Origin: Omphiscola glabra
Lineage: Eukaryota > Mollusca > Gastropoda > Lymnaeidae
Length of the DNA stretch: 64,000 nt
Assembly: GCA_964017045.1 (NCBI GenBank)
Contig: OZ024807.1
Location: 6,808,481 to 6,872,480, forward strand
Direction of reading: 5' to 3'
In this document: positions 23,697 to 34,212 of the stretch, piece by piece
How the letters are laid out: each line of letters opens with the position of its first letter
Numbering within the stretch: position 1 is the stretch's first letter
Made by a program: the position numbers and the translations under genes
The notes under the pieces: generated by a model
What the model was told of the DNA's origin: nothing
What the model saw: only the letters and a program-made list of their open reading frames with translations
The model's database searches: none

Positions 23697-23878
23697 GCGT
23701 CAGTTCACACGATCAAATTTCGCGTCAAATTGTTGTACGGACGCACTATTTTGTGCGTGGTTTCTTTTTGGGGGAATTTGAACAAATAGTACATTGAAAG
23801 TTGTGACAAGGCTTCATTAACTTCATACACGAATTACATCAAATGCTTGAAGGAAAGTTTGATCGTGTGAACCGACCC
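23697..23878. mobile_element. Harbinger-like MITE, copy 1
   Basis: Aligns over its whole length with 62695-62867. Left end GCGTCAGTTCACACGATCAA, right end (reverse complement) GGGTCGGTTCACACGATCAA. Internal landmarks: GCACTATTTTGTGCG and GTTGTGACAAGGCT. The left terminal bases have decayed. No coding capacity. Confidence 0.75.
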
Positions 23879-23984
23879 TTTAATGTGCGCTATGTAACGA
23901 GAATGGCTTTGTCATCACCTGGTCTGGACTTTTGGCCTAGGGGCTCATGCACCCTAAAAAAGACAGCGATTTTATTCCGCTCTC

Positions 23985-24315
23985 ATTCCCAATCATCACT
24001 CCCCTCCCTGTTTTCCCATCTCTTTGCCTCTCCATTACTATCATCCAACCATCCTTCTCTCCCCCTTCCTTCCATCCTCCTTTCCTTCATTCCCTCCTCC
24101 AGTCAACCCTCCATCTCTCAATCCTTCCTCCTTTTCTTCCCTCCTCCCTCCCACCTTCGTCCTTCCCTCCCACGCTCCATCTCTCCCACCTTACTTCCTA
24201 ACTCTGCCCCTGCACCCCTTCGTTTCCTACTTTTTTTTTCAATTCCTTCCCCCTCACTCTCTCCCACAAGCCATCTCTTCCTCCTCCCTTTCTACCTCCC
24301 TCCCTCCTTCCAACC
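23985..24315. repeat. Pyrimidine tract (C+T)
   Basis: About 330 bp, nearly all C and T on the plus strand, with loose TCCCTCC/CTTCC repetition. Long frames (84-202 codons, Ser/Pro/Leu-rich) are low-complexity artefacts. Confidence 0.8.
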
Positions 24316-24449
24316 TCCGGCACCCATCCGTATATTATCAACTAAAGCTATACTCCTGATGACATCGATAACGAGAGACATCCATACATCATACATCAAA
24401 CATCATTATATTTTTTTGTGTACACCAGTTTGGAACTACTCTGCTAGCT

Positions 24450-25042
24450 AGTGTCACTAGATGCTCTTCTGTCACCACGCTAGTGTCACTAGATGCTCGT
24501 CTGTCACCACGCTAGTGTCACTAGATGCTCGTCTGTCACCACGCTAGTGTCACTAGATGCTCGTCCGTCACCACGCTAGTGTCACTAGATGCTCGTCTGT
24601 CACCACGCTAGTGTCACTAGATGCTCGTCTGTCACCACGCTAGTGTCACTAGATGCTCGTCTGTCACCACGCTAGTGTCACTAGATGCTCGTCTGTCACC
24701 ACGCTAGTGTCACTAGATGCTCGTCCGTCACCACGCTAGTGTCACTAGATGCTCGTCTGTCACCACGCTAGTGTCACTAGATGCTCGTCTGTCACCACGC
24801 TAGTGTCACTAGATGCTCGTCTGTCACCACGCTAGTGTCACTAGATGCTCGTCTGTCACCACGCTAGTGTCACTAGATGCTCGTCTACTACTCGCGCTAG
24901 TGTCACTAGATGCTCGTCCGTCACCACGCTAGTGTCACTAGATGTTCGTCTGCCATCACGTTAGTGTCACTAGATGTTCGTCTGTCGTAACGTTAGTGTC
25001 ACTAGATGTTCGTCTGTCCCCACACTAGTGTCACTAGATGTT
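24450..25042. repeat. Minisatellite, 32-bp unit with palindromic core, ~18 copies
   Basis: Unit GCTAGTGTCACTAGATGCTC plus GTCTGTCACCAC; starts at 24481 and 24513. The core CTAGTG-T-CACTAG is an odd-length palindrome present in every unit and conserved even in the diverged copies after 24890. No spacers. Confidence 0.95.
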
Positions 25043-25957
25043 GTTGTTACATGGATGGGCGGAAAATTAAGGGGGGGGGGGGGTGTTTTGGTTTAATGCA
25101 TTTTTCAAAATATTTGTAATTTGCCCTTTTAATTTAAAACCGGCCCCACTGGGGAAATGGTTGGGTGCAAAGGGGGGGGGGGGCGGGAAAGCGGTCTCTT
25201 TCCGACGACTCAGCTTTGCTACCTGTCAACCAGTTATTGACCATTGTTTCTCTATTCCTCTCGTTTCAGACTGGACCAGTAAGTACCCCACCTGTGTTAC
25301 AAGCCAAGTGATGCGTGAGTCACTCGTTGATCGTTAGCCCACTGCTCCCCTGTGTCGTTGTCCGACGTCCGATCTGTACTGTGGACCTATTGTGTCGGTT
25401 GTTCGTTTGATGAATTGTGTCCCTAATGCCTGTTGTTGTGTTGCGACCAATAATTGCGCATCCGATAGCCGGCCTTTGTTCGTGTCTCTCCTGTGAAGTT
25501 GTGCCACAATTGTGTTCCGCTTGTGAGAAGAGTTTTGTAAAACATAGCGGTATTTGTTTTGTTGTTTGTTTGTTTGTGTTTAAATTTTTTTGAAAATATG
25601 TTTTTACTATTTGTATTATTTAAATTGTTTTAATTCTACAGAGGTGAGTAAAGAACTTAATCGAACCAGTGATCACTACTGATCTGGTATAACGATTTAT
25701 AGATACAATTTATGATTCACGTTATAACTCAGGCATGAATGTGTTCAGACAAAGTCAAAAAACGGCCGAGCTATGGTTGTAGAACTATACCAAGGGACGT
25801 TAGAAGGTGGCATAAAATGACCACATTACCAGGGAACATTGCTTGGGGAAATATCTGGGAAGATTACCCGGGGATATTACCCGTGGGCATTAGCTATGAA
25901 AATTATCTTGGATCGTTTACCTGGGAGCATACATTACCCTTTTCTGAATTTTGAGAC
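25043..25957. other. Non-repetitive stretch with splice-like motifs
   Basis: Two G runs (about 25072, 25172) are followed by unique-looking sequence. At 25250-25284 a pyrimidine tract ending TTTCAG is followed by nine bases and GTAAGT. At 25626-25648 TTCTACAGAG is directly followed by GTGAGT. See findings; no exon is called. Confidence 0.3.
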
Positions 25958-26372
25958 GGTGCATTGTTCTATCCATCCCTGTGGCGCTACAGCCCATGTA
26001 GGGTTTTGGCCTGCCTCACCACTTCCTTCCACTCAGACCATCCATCCATCCCTGTGGCGCTACAGTCCATGTAGGGCTTTGGGCTGCCTCACCACTTCCT
26101 TCCACTCAGACCATCCATCCATCCCTGTGGCGCTACAGCCCATGTAGGGCTTTGGCCTGCCTCACCACTTCTTTCCACTCAGACCTATCTAATGCTTTAC
26201 TTTTCCATGCTCGGATTCACAGCAGTTGTAGAATTTCTTTTCTTTATATCCACATCATCCATCCAAGAAAGCCTAGGTCTGCCTATGAGCCGTTTCCTCT
26301 GGGTTTCTGGTGATGCCCCCTCTTCACTCCTCTTTCATTTGGCATTGTCTCTAAGTGTCGGGTGCATTGTTC
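25958..26372 (-). mobile_element. 5'-truncated LINE, lineage C, 12-bp TSD and triplicated 3' end
   Basis: Minus-strand translation gives KRLIGRPRLSWMDDVDIK, a frame shift, then ILQLL, a stop, IRAWKSKALDRSEWKEVV and RQAKALHGL followed by a stop. This is the C-terminal tail after the RT domain of an endonuclease/RT LINE (family pattern GRPxLRWxDxVExDL...WxxxAxDRxxWR). The insertion lies between perfect 12-bp repeats GGTGCATTGTTC at 25958-25969 and 26361-26372, a TSD from target-primed integration. The last 73 bp (end of the frame plus a GATGGATG tail) occur three times in tandem. Same lineage as 49747-50079. Confidence 0.9.
25970..26185. repeat. 73-bp tandem repeat of a LINE 3' end
   Basis: GTGGCGCTACAG starts at 25981, 26054 and 26127. 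Each unit re-encodes SEWKEVVRQAKALHGL plus stop on the minus strand, so the array grew from the LINE terminus. Confidence 0.9.
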
Positions 26373-26454
26373 ATTACAATTAAAAACAACATGAATCCTG
26401 GTATATAAACATCAAATGAACTTTTACAAATAGAAGACAGTGCCTCTAATAAGG

Positions 26455-26605
26455 AAGATATAGCCCAGGCTATGAAGCATAATAACAAGCTCTGGCTATG
26501 AAGCATGATGACAACAAGCACAGGATTATGAAGCATGATAACAACAAGCTCTGGCTATGAAGCATGATAACAACCAGCTCTGGCTATGAAGCATGATAAA
26601 AACAG
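26455..26605. repeat. ~30-bp tandem repeat, ~5 copies
   Basis: Units contain CTCTGGCTATGAAGCATGAT followed by a variable AACAA spacer. Confidence 0.8.
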
Positions 26606-26829
26606 AGATGATAAGAGCAGGCATAGAGATGCAATATTAAATATGCTAGATGGAACCAGGGGTGTCAATTAATTTTTTTTCGAAGGGGTGGGGTGGGGGC
26701 AAAACCAAAACTTGGCCGGTTTTTTGAATTGTCTATTACTGGATGCGCCACAGCAAATATCAACTTAAATAAAACCTTCTAATTCGTGTGGAGAGGGGGG
26801 GGGGGAATATCACACCCGGCCCTACCCAA

Positions 26830-27820
26830 GGTGACGACCCTGCTTGGCACCATCAATTTGAAAAGATGTGGGAAGAAGAGAGAGTTCCAAAAAGATTGAA
26901 AAGTAGGATACCTCATCAAGATTCCAATTAGAGGGGATCTCAGCAACTCTGCAAATTACAGAGACATTACACCGGTCCCAGGAAATATATTTAACATGAT
27001 ACTTCTGAACAGAATGAAGGAACAGATCGACACGCACCCACAAGATCGACGGGGTGGCTTCCACAGAAACAGATGATCCACATAACACATTCAAACACTA
27101 CGCATCTTTGTAGAACAGTCCGCATCGAGAGGAATCCCACCTCTACCTCGTTTCATCCACTACTTTGATTGGCTGGACCGAACAATGTGTACAAAATATT
27201 CTACGAAACTATGGCGTACCAGAGCAGGGTGGTACACGAAGTTAGACTCACAAAACAGTCTTGCTTTAAGGATCCGAAACTTGAAGTACAGACATTCACG
27301 AACACGTCCTTAGAAAGAACTTGAGTGTCGAATGGCGACACATCATCATCAGCAAAGACTTACTAGAAAGGACACATCAAGAGGCTATCGCTGAAGTTAT
27401 CCTATAGAAAATACTGAGGTGGAAAGGTCACGCTCTACATAAACTCTCAGATAACATCAGCAGACCGTCTTTAGCATGGAATCCACAAGGTAAAAGGAAG
27501 AGAGGAAGGCCAACGAATACACGATGACGCGAACCAGACGCAGACACACAAAGTTGACGGAGACGTGGAGACGCAACCGGGAGGCAGACACGAAAAATAT
27601 GGGATACATGGAGACTCGAGCTAGGCACAGACACGCACAGTATGGGGCATATATATATATACATGATATAGAGGCAGACACACAAGGTATGCGATGCATG
27701 GAGAAAGAATAAGAGGAAGTTACACACAGTATGGGATAGGAAAGCACCGGATCAAGGTAAATGGAAACAATCTTGTAGATGGCCTATGCCAACTGGCGGG
27801 GTAAAAGGCTTAAGTAAGCA
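26830..27820 (+). pseudogene. LINE polyprotein relic, lineage A, with RT blocks
   Basis: Plus strand, frames shifted several times. In order: WEEERVPKRLKS; GDLSNSANYRDITPVPGN; IFNMILLNRMKEQIDTHPQ; RRGGFHRNR; EQSASRGI; ILRNYGVPEQGG. These are the N-terminal/fingers blocks of a non-LTR RT. Then, after about 27240, come [56 protein letters not shown] and finally WKQSCRWPMPTGGVKG, the C-terminal end. The palm block with the catalytic YADD motif and the following thumb are absent, implying an internal deletion near 27235-27250. Between 27520 and 27735 the segment that should read LEADTxxMGYTW is reiterated. Stops and shifts make it non-functional. Same lineage as 7744-7983. Confidence 0.85.
27520..27735 (+). 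repeat. Degenerate reiteration inside the LINE tail
   Basis: Four or five eroded units of the type GAGGCAGACACACAAGGTAT plus GCGATGCATGGAGA, interrupted by (TA)n at about 27648-27662. The minus-strand Cys/Leu-rich frames here are shadows. Confidence 0.6.
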
Positions 27821-27929
27821 GTCTCTAATTACATCGACTAACTTTCCCAAATATGTTTAGCATTGCTGTTTTCCCCAAACTCTCTTTATTTGTCTTTACG
27901 ATATGCGTAGCGGCGAGGAGCGCACATAG

Positions 27930-27990
27930 CGTAGACAGGGCGTTGACATAGCGTTGACAGGGCGTTGACAGAGCGTTGACAGAGCGGTCG
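27930..27990. repeat. Short repeat, GCGTTGACAGAGC units
   Basis: Four or five copies of a 13-16 bp unit with GCGTTGACA. Confidence 0.7.
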
Positions 27991-28129
27991 CCATGGACCT
28001 GCCACAAATGTGTAAATCGAACAATCATTAATTTAATCACGGTGTATGCCCAGCGGCCTGTGTCTCATTTCTAAGCAGCTGTGCAGACCCAGTAGACGTC
28101 AAGGAAACGATCACGCGGTTATTCGATTT

Positions 28130-28353
28130 CGAAGATCATTGAACTTTCTTCATTGGTTCATCGAAGATCATTAAACTTTCTTAATTGGTTCATCGAAGAT
28201 CATTAAACTTTCTTAATTGGTTCATCGAAGATCATTTAACATTCTTCATTGGTCCATCGAAGATCATTGGAAATTATTCATTGGTACATCAAAGATCATT
28301 GAACATTCTTCATTGGTTCATCGAAGATCATTTAACATTCTTCATTGGACCAT
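28130..28353. repeat. Minisatellite, 32-bp unit, 7 copies
   Basis: CGAAGATCA starts at 28130, 28162, 28194, 28226, 28258, 28290 (with an A variant) and 28322; unit contains CTTCATTGGTTCATCGAAGA. Confidence 0.9.
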
Positions 28354-29690
28354 GACTAGTTTCACAAGTTTTTTTCTCAACTCTATTTTATTTGTATTAT
28401 TTTTTTTTTTTAATTAATCTGTTTTAAGAATATATTTTATTCTGAGAATTGGATCAAATAATTACAAACCATCAAGTTTATGATCCACTTTTTTATTGAC
28501 CCAACTATTTAAGTCCAGTAACATAAATTCCTCGTGAAAGTTCGGCATATCTGCCATGAAACTAAACTAAGCGGGACAACCATTGGAACAGCATTGCATT
28601 TTTTTTTCAATATGTAACCGAGTTCTTTTTTTCCCCCTTTAATTTATATATTTATATATTTATACCTCAGTTATTTATACATTTTTTTAAACGCAATGTG
28701 ACGAACCGATACGGCCCAGGATTCGATGGCTACGCTTTGTCTAGGAGCTAATTATATTAACTTCACAAACCATTGATTATTACAATACAGTATCTTCTTT
28801 AACACAAGTAAACCGTCAACTGCCATGACTCGATCACAACAACTCCACAATAATGCGTCATTTCCCCTTCCCACAAAATACGTCACAAAATACGTCACAA
28901 AATACTAAGCATACTAGATAAAGCAAGACATATAATCGCTAAGCAACACGCAATCACAATATACACTGAAGTCCTTAACACGCACAATTGTCAGGGTCTT
29001 GTTTGTATCGAAGTCCCACCAGTCTATATGGGGATTAGGCTGGCAAGAGAAGTCATATGGAGAACGGAGGAAAAGAAGACTCGAAGAATGCAAGTAGTCT
29101 CGGAATCTTATCATTATTGAAAAAAAAAAAACTTTCAGGAAACCGACTCATTGATAGCAAACACACAGACTTGACACAAAAAACCCTTTAAAAAGACAGA
29201 TAGTTCATCGTAACTAAAGAAGCAGACCCAATTCCCCCCCGTGGGCAGACGCAACAGACACATCCAACGCTCCAGACATATCAGACCAGACACACAAGAC
29301 GCGGACAACTCGACGTAACCAAAGAGACAGAACAAATCCCTCGTGTCTGTGTGGGCCAACATTCAGACTCACGGACAGACAAAACTCGAGCCGTTCCCCA
29401 AGAATCTATCCATGTATGTTTACATTAGGCGCAGACAGACATAAAAACCACAAGTTGTGGACAAGGGCAAACAACTCACACCAAACTGTCCAACAATTAC
29501 CGGACCTTGCTCGGGACGCTCGCTATAACATTCAGGCATGAAAATAGATTTACATGAACGAGAAGCAGAGAAATAGAACAAAACAAAAAAACAAAAAAAA
29601 CAACAAAACAAAGGAGTGTGGGTGAACGAAATTAAAAGAAGAGAAAAAATCAATGGGCAGAAAACGAATGGTAAACTGGAAACAATGGTC
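28354..29690. other. AT-rich stretch, then old duplicated segment
   Basis: 28354-29110 is AT-rich without features apart from three AATACGTCAC units near 28873-28904. 29180-29360 holds two diverged copies of a ~115-bp segment (both with CGTAACTAAAG-like and CAGAC-rich parts). No coding signal. Confidence 0.4.
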
Positions 29691-29694
29691 GGAT

Positions 29695-30022
29695 TCAGAG
29701 AGGGTAGCATGTCAGGTTCAAAGAGGGTAGCATGTCAGGTTCAGAGAGGGTAGCATACCATGTTAAGAGAGGGTAGCATACCATGTTAAGAGAGGATATC
29801 ATACCATGTTAAGAGAGGGTAGCATACCATGTTAAGAGAGGGTAGCATACCATGTTAAGAGAGGGTAGCATGTCAGGTTCAGAGAGGGTAGCATACCATG
29901 TTCAGAGAGAGTAGCATACCATGTTAAGAGAGGGTAGCATGTCAGCTTCAGAGAGGGTAGCATACCATGTTCAGAGAGAGTAGCATACCATGTTAAGAGA
30001 GGGTAGCATGTCAGCTTCAGAG
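29695..30022. repeat. Minisatellite, 25-bp unit, ~13 copies
   Basis: Unit AGAGAGGGTAGCATACCATG plus TTAAG, alternating with GTCAGGTTC/GTCAGCTTC versions. It meets the next array with fewer than 30 bp between them. Confidence 0.9.
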
Positions 30023-30041
30023 GGAGGGTGGTTACATGTCA

Positions 30042-30432
30042 TTAATACATGAAGTAGTAAATGAAGTAATACATGAAGTGGTACATGAAGTAATACATGA
30101 AGCAGTAAATGAAGGATTCCATGAAGTAACACATAAAGTAATACATGAAGTAATACATAAAATAATGCATGGAGTAATACATAAAGTAGTAAATGAAGTA
30201 ATGAATGAAGTAATACATGTAGTAATATATGAAGTAATTCATGAAGCAATACATGCAGTTGTAATGAAGTAATACACGAAGTAGTAAATGAAGGAATACA
30301 TGAAGTAATGTATGAAGTAATACATGAAGTAGTAAATGAAGTAATACATGAAGTAATGCATGACGTAGTAAATGAAGTAATTTACGAAGTAATATATGAA
30401 GTAATACATGAAGTAGTAAATGAAGTATTACA
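30042..30432. repeat. 12-bp minisatellite GAAGTAATACAT
   Basis: About 32 copies of a 12-bp unit alternating AATACATGAAGT and AGTAAATGAAGT. The period is a multiple of three, so both strands stay open (EVIHEVVN on plus, Leu/His- or Tyr/Met-rich on minus). Artefactual frames. Confidence 0.95.
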
Positions 30433-30745
30433 CGAATACAGCTTCCGGATGAATTTGTGTGGCTTCCCACCCCCCTCATCCCACCTCAGACACGTGTTAA
30501 TCCGAGCACATGCGTTCACGGCTACGCCGGCTGAACTGTTCAGTAGCACAGTCTGCCACTTCACTCTGTTATGGAGCCGCAGAGACCATCACGGTCTGTG
30601 ATATCCGTTCCACCTGGCGTGCCTGGTAATGGTAGCTAGTTCCATGCTGAGTGAAGCATCCAGTCGATGTCAAGAGGAACAAAAAATAATAAAATGATGC
30701 TAAGATGCTAATATATATATATATATATTTTTGTTGGTTGCGATG
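30433..30745. other. No recognised feature
   Basis: Mixed composition, (TA)n near 30712-30727 just before the SPIN-like element. Confidence 0.4.
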
Positions 30746-30753
30746 TACTACCC

Positions 30754-30951
30754 CAGCGGTTCTCAACCTGTGGGTCGCGAACCCCTTTAATGGTCGAGCG
30801 ATCCTTTCACGGGGGTCGCCTAAGACTATGGGAAAACACATATACTCTACAGTTATGAAGTAGCAACGAAAATAGCTGTGTGGTTGGGGGTCGCCACAAC
30901 TGGAGGAACTGTATTAAAGGGTCGCGGCATTAGAAAGGTTGAGAACCACTG
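30754..30951 (+). mobile_element. SPIN-like hAT MITE, copy 2
   Basis: Starts CAGCGGTTCTCAACCTGTGG and ends GGTTGAGAACCACTG. Internal GGGGGTCGCCTAAGACTATG, TATGAAGTAGCAACGAAAAT and GTATTAAAGGGTCGCGGCAT are hallmarks of the SPIN end sequences as I know them. Flanks TACTACCC (30746-30753) and TACTACAA (30952-30959) agree at six of eight positions. 198 bp, no coding capacity. Better preserved than copy 1. Confidence 0.87.
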
Positions 30952-30959
30952 TACTACAA

Positions 30960-31745
30960 CGACTCTGACAAAATGTGCATGACGTCAAATGTCTAATTCT
31001 GATTTAGAATCCAGAAAACAACGGCTGGACACGGCTGGGGAAAAAAAGAAAACCTCGGATCTTGCTGCACTCGGGACCGCCTCGGTTAACATGAATCTAA
31101 GTTCTCGTCATTTTCTAGAACGGATTAATTGATGAAATGCACGTGCATAGACACGCGGGAAACCAGAGGCCGGCATACGATACCCTCTATCTGCGTCTAC
31201 CAGCCTGTGGCCCCCGGGGCCCGGCTTCCGTCGGCCCGTCTTTTGTTTCTCGGATAATTTAAATAAAATCTTTCTCATTACGGGCACCTGTCACACTCCT
31301 TGGAAGGATGACGAGGGCCTCTCGTGGTTGTGTAGGGAGATATGGATAACCAGATTCTCCCTGCTTGTCTTTGTCTTTTGCGTTGGATGTCATACGGGTG
31401 GTTTGTGTGTGTGTGTTGGGGGGTGTGTAAAGGTGAGGGTTTGGAATATCTGGCGTAAGATAACTGTATATGAAACATCGTGGATTCCTCATTGTCGGTT
31501 AAATACCCGGTAGTTGTTGTGGTGCTTTTGAGTGCATTATTTTATTTAAGAGAGGTTGAGTGCTAAACAGTGGACATCGTTACTGTTGCCACAGGGTTTA
31601 AGCGGTGAGTTTACATTGGAGATGACACGTTTGCCCAACTATTAATGGCCTTAACGTTGATGCTTAAAAATAAACGTAACTTGAGACCCGCTCGTAATAT
31701 AGCAGTTGGTGCATTACCTTTGATATCTCGTGGAGTCTACACATA
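30960..31745. other. No recognised feature
   Basis: Includes a GC-rich part near 31150-31250 (GGCCCCCGGGGCCCGGC is self-complementary) and a GT-rich part near 31400-31440. No gene recognised. Confidence 0.35.
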
Positions 31746-31759
31746 CATTATCGTATGCT

Positions 31760-31895
31760 GGAACTCTACCTATTATTAGCATGACCTATTATAAGCACGA
31801 CCTATTATAATCATTACCTATTATAAGCAACATTTATTACACTCATTACCTAGTACAAAAATAAACTATTATAAGCATTAACTATTATTAGCTTG
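31760..31895. repeat. Degenerate CTATTATAAGCA repeat
   Basis: About eight eroded 14-16 bp units. Confidence 0.65.
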
Positions 31896-32229
31896 GTATT
31901 CACTTAAATGTTAAGGTTAAAAATTAAACAAAAAGGACACGTCATGTAATTGCATCACCTGCCACCCACGACCACAGTGACCATTCCGCGCGCGACATCT
32001 CGTGAACTTTGTGCATGTCACATGTCTGTCCACATCCGGTAACGCTTCTGTCCTCACGTGACACTTGAAAGCGGCCATTACCTGTCTGTTCCCTGAGTAA
32101 ACCTGTCATACTTAGGATTCTATCCTAGCGCACGCCAATATAAAAATAAAAAAAAATGCTTGGAATTAGGGGTCCACTGGCTACTGGGGTCGAAATTGAT
32201 GAATATTGAATGTATGCGCAAACATGATA

Positions 32230-32557
32230 GAGATTTTATGCGCAAAATACAATTCCCTTTAGCTGAAATGAATGTGAGTCTTAAAAAATATCACTTTTGG
32301 TGCGTAACATTTTCTTTAGTTTTACAGAAATAGTCTAAATGAAATTATGGTGGGTAGGATATTCAAATATTAATATAGTCCAGGGACATAAAAATATTGT
32401 GCGATGGCGTATACAAGGAAAATGGGTGGTTGGGGGGGGGGCACTAATTGGGATTCTAATATAGTGCTTTACTTAAATGCATACTTTATCAAGTAACTTT
32501 AGTAGATGGAAAGATCACGCATTGCCGCCGCCATTATTTGGCGGGCTATAGCTAGTA
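32230..32557 (+). mobile_element. Dispersed repeat R1, copy C
   Basis: Diverged but collinear with copies A and B: GCGCAAAATACAATTCCC, TTTGGTGCGTAACATTTTCT, TATGGTG, GTGCGATGGCGTAT then a G run, CTTTATCAAGTAACTTTAGT, and a single terminal block ATCACGCATTGCCGCCGCC...GGCGGGCTAT, followed at 32558 by an A-rich stretch that may be its 3' tail. Confidence 0.75.
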
Positions 32558-32619
32558 AAAAAAAACAAATAAATAAAACATAAACGGAAATAACGTCACA
32601 GCTTGACGTCGCGCGCTAG

Positions 32620-32785
32620 CATCAGAATATTGTATGTCAGTAGAATATTGTATGTCTGTAGAATATTGTATGTTCTGTAGAATATTGTATGTCTGTAGAA
32701 TATTGTATGTCTGTAGAATATTGTATGTCTGTAGAATATTGTATGTCTGTAGAATATTGTATGTTCTGTAGAATATTGTTCTGTA
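32620..32785. repeat. Minisatellite, 18-19 bp unit
   Basis: Eight or nine copies of GAATATTGTATGTCTGTA. A one-base longer variant (GTTCTGTAGAAT) recurs. Confidence 0.9.
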
Positions 32786-33590
32786 GAACCAACACGTCAA
32801 CGACCATGGTACATTTTCATTGCAGTACGCCGTTCGACCTCTTCTTCGGAAACTCATTCAAACTACCCCTATAAATCAGTGATTGGATAATGTCCGTATA
32901 CCTTTTTGACGTTTGTAAGATCTCTGCTTCCAAACCTTTCTTTAATTCTATACTTTATTTTTTTTTTATAATCGTTAACTTTAAAAAAAAACAAAAAAAA
33001 TGTATTTATGTAATTTTTTAAATGAAATTTGTTAAAGAATTTTTTAAATGAATTTTTTTTAATGAAATTTTTAAATGAAATTTTTATATTATTTTTTTTT
33101 AATTAATTTTTTTTTTTAATATTTAAAATTAGAACTAATTAATTATTTAATTAATATTTTAAAAATTAATTTATGTATCATTATTATATTTTGTCCCCAT
33201 GCGACTCTAATGTATTCTCGTCATCTTGTCTGACTCCGATACATTTTTTTTAGCTTACAAGTTCTATTATGTCTTGAGCATTTAAAAAAAACAAACTTAT
33301 TTATATTTTCCACGCTATTTTTACGTAATTCGCTGACATGCGCAATCGGATCGCCATTTTTAGGTCACCATTATATTGTGTTAACAATTATGTCTGTATC
33401 AGACGCCTGCGTACAACGGTTACTGGGGGAACAAAATATATATATATATATTGAAAAAAATAAACAATTGTTTGCTGTCATAATCAATATTCTTGACCTG
33501 GGATGTGGGCGCTGTAATAAATGTAGCGGGGAAGAATGAGTATGATATTGAGTCAAGATGGAGGGGACCGTAATATCTGTATGTTTGAAG
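32786..33590. other. Very AT-rich stretch
   Basis: 32940-33190 is almost pure A/T with AAATTTTTAAATGAA-type repetition; (TA)n near 33437. Nothing coding. Confidence 0.5.
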
Positions 33591-33665
33591 TCATTAAACC
33601 ACAGTCAGATTTGTATGTTTGAGGTTATTGGGCCACAGTCATAGTTGTATGTTTGAGGTCATCTG
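33590..33665. repeat. Short tandem repeat, ~35-bp unit
   Basis: Two to three copies of TTGTATGTTTGAGGTCAT with a CCACAGTCA spacer. Confidence 0.65.
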
Positions 33666-34109
33666 TTTTTCTATACTTCATGTTTTCAACTGTTTCTAAG
33701 CCTCATTAACCAAAAGTATCTCTCTGCCTTTCTATGTTTCTCTCCATCGGTATCGCTCTGTCTCTCTCTTTGTCTCTGTTCCATGTCATCCAACACATTC
33801 ATGAATTTCATGTTTACAACTGCTTCTCTAATTATGTATATTTATTTTCCTCTCCGGTTCCTTCATAGCTTTATGAAACGTCTAAGCTTCCAGGCTATTC
33901 CTTCACTTAACACCCGCCACCCCCCCTTCCCCTCAAACCACATCTCTATTGAGCGCCATGTTTGCACCTCCGAAAGAAATATTCCAGGGACCTCATCGGG
34001 AAATCCAAGGAATCGAGTTATCCGGCTGTCGGTTAAAAGGGGGAGAAGCGTTCAATTTAAGGGATGAATTTTAATGACGCCTCCCCTGGAAACTCAGGCC
34101 GGAAGTTAG

Positions 34110-34212
34110 AAACTGGAAGTGACGTAGAATATGTTTTGGAAACTGGACACACGTTTGGAAACTGGACACACGTTTGGAAACTGGACACACGTGTGGAAAC
34201 TGGACACACGTT
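34110..34212. repeat. Tandem repeat, 19-20 bp unit
   Basis: Four to five copies of GGAAACTGGACACACGTTT. Confidence 0.9.

Noticed and set aside
23843..24451. 202-codon Ser/Pro/Leu-rich frame
   Set aside because: Starts in a MITE and runs through a pyrimidine tract.
27428..27747. Cys/Leu-rich minus-strand frames
   Set aside because: Antisense shadow of the plus-strand LINE tail.
30042..30479. Leu/His-rich minus-strand frames that look like transmembrane repeats
   Set aside because: 12-bp minisatellite read in multiples of three.
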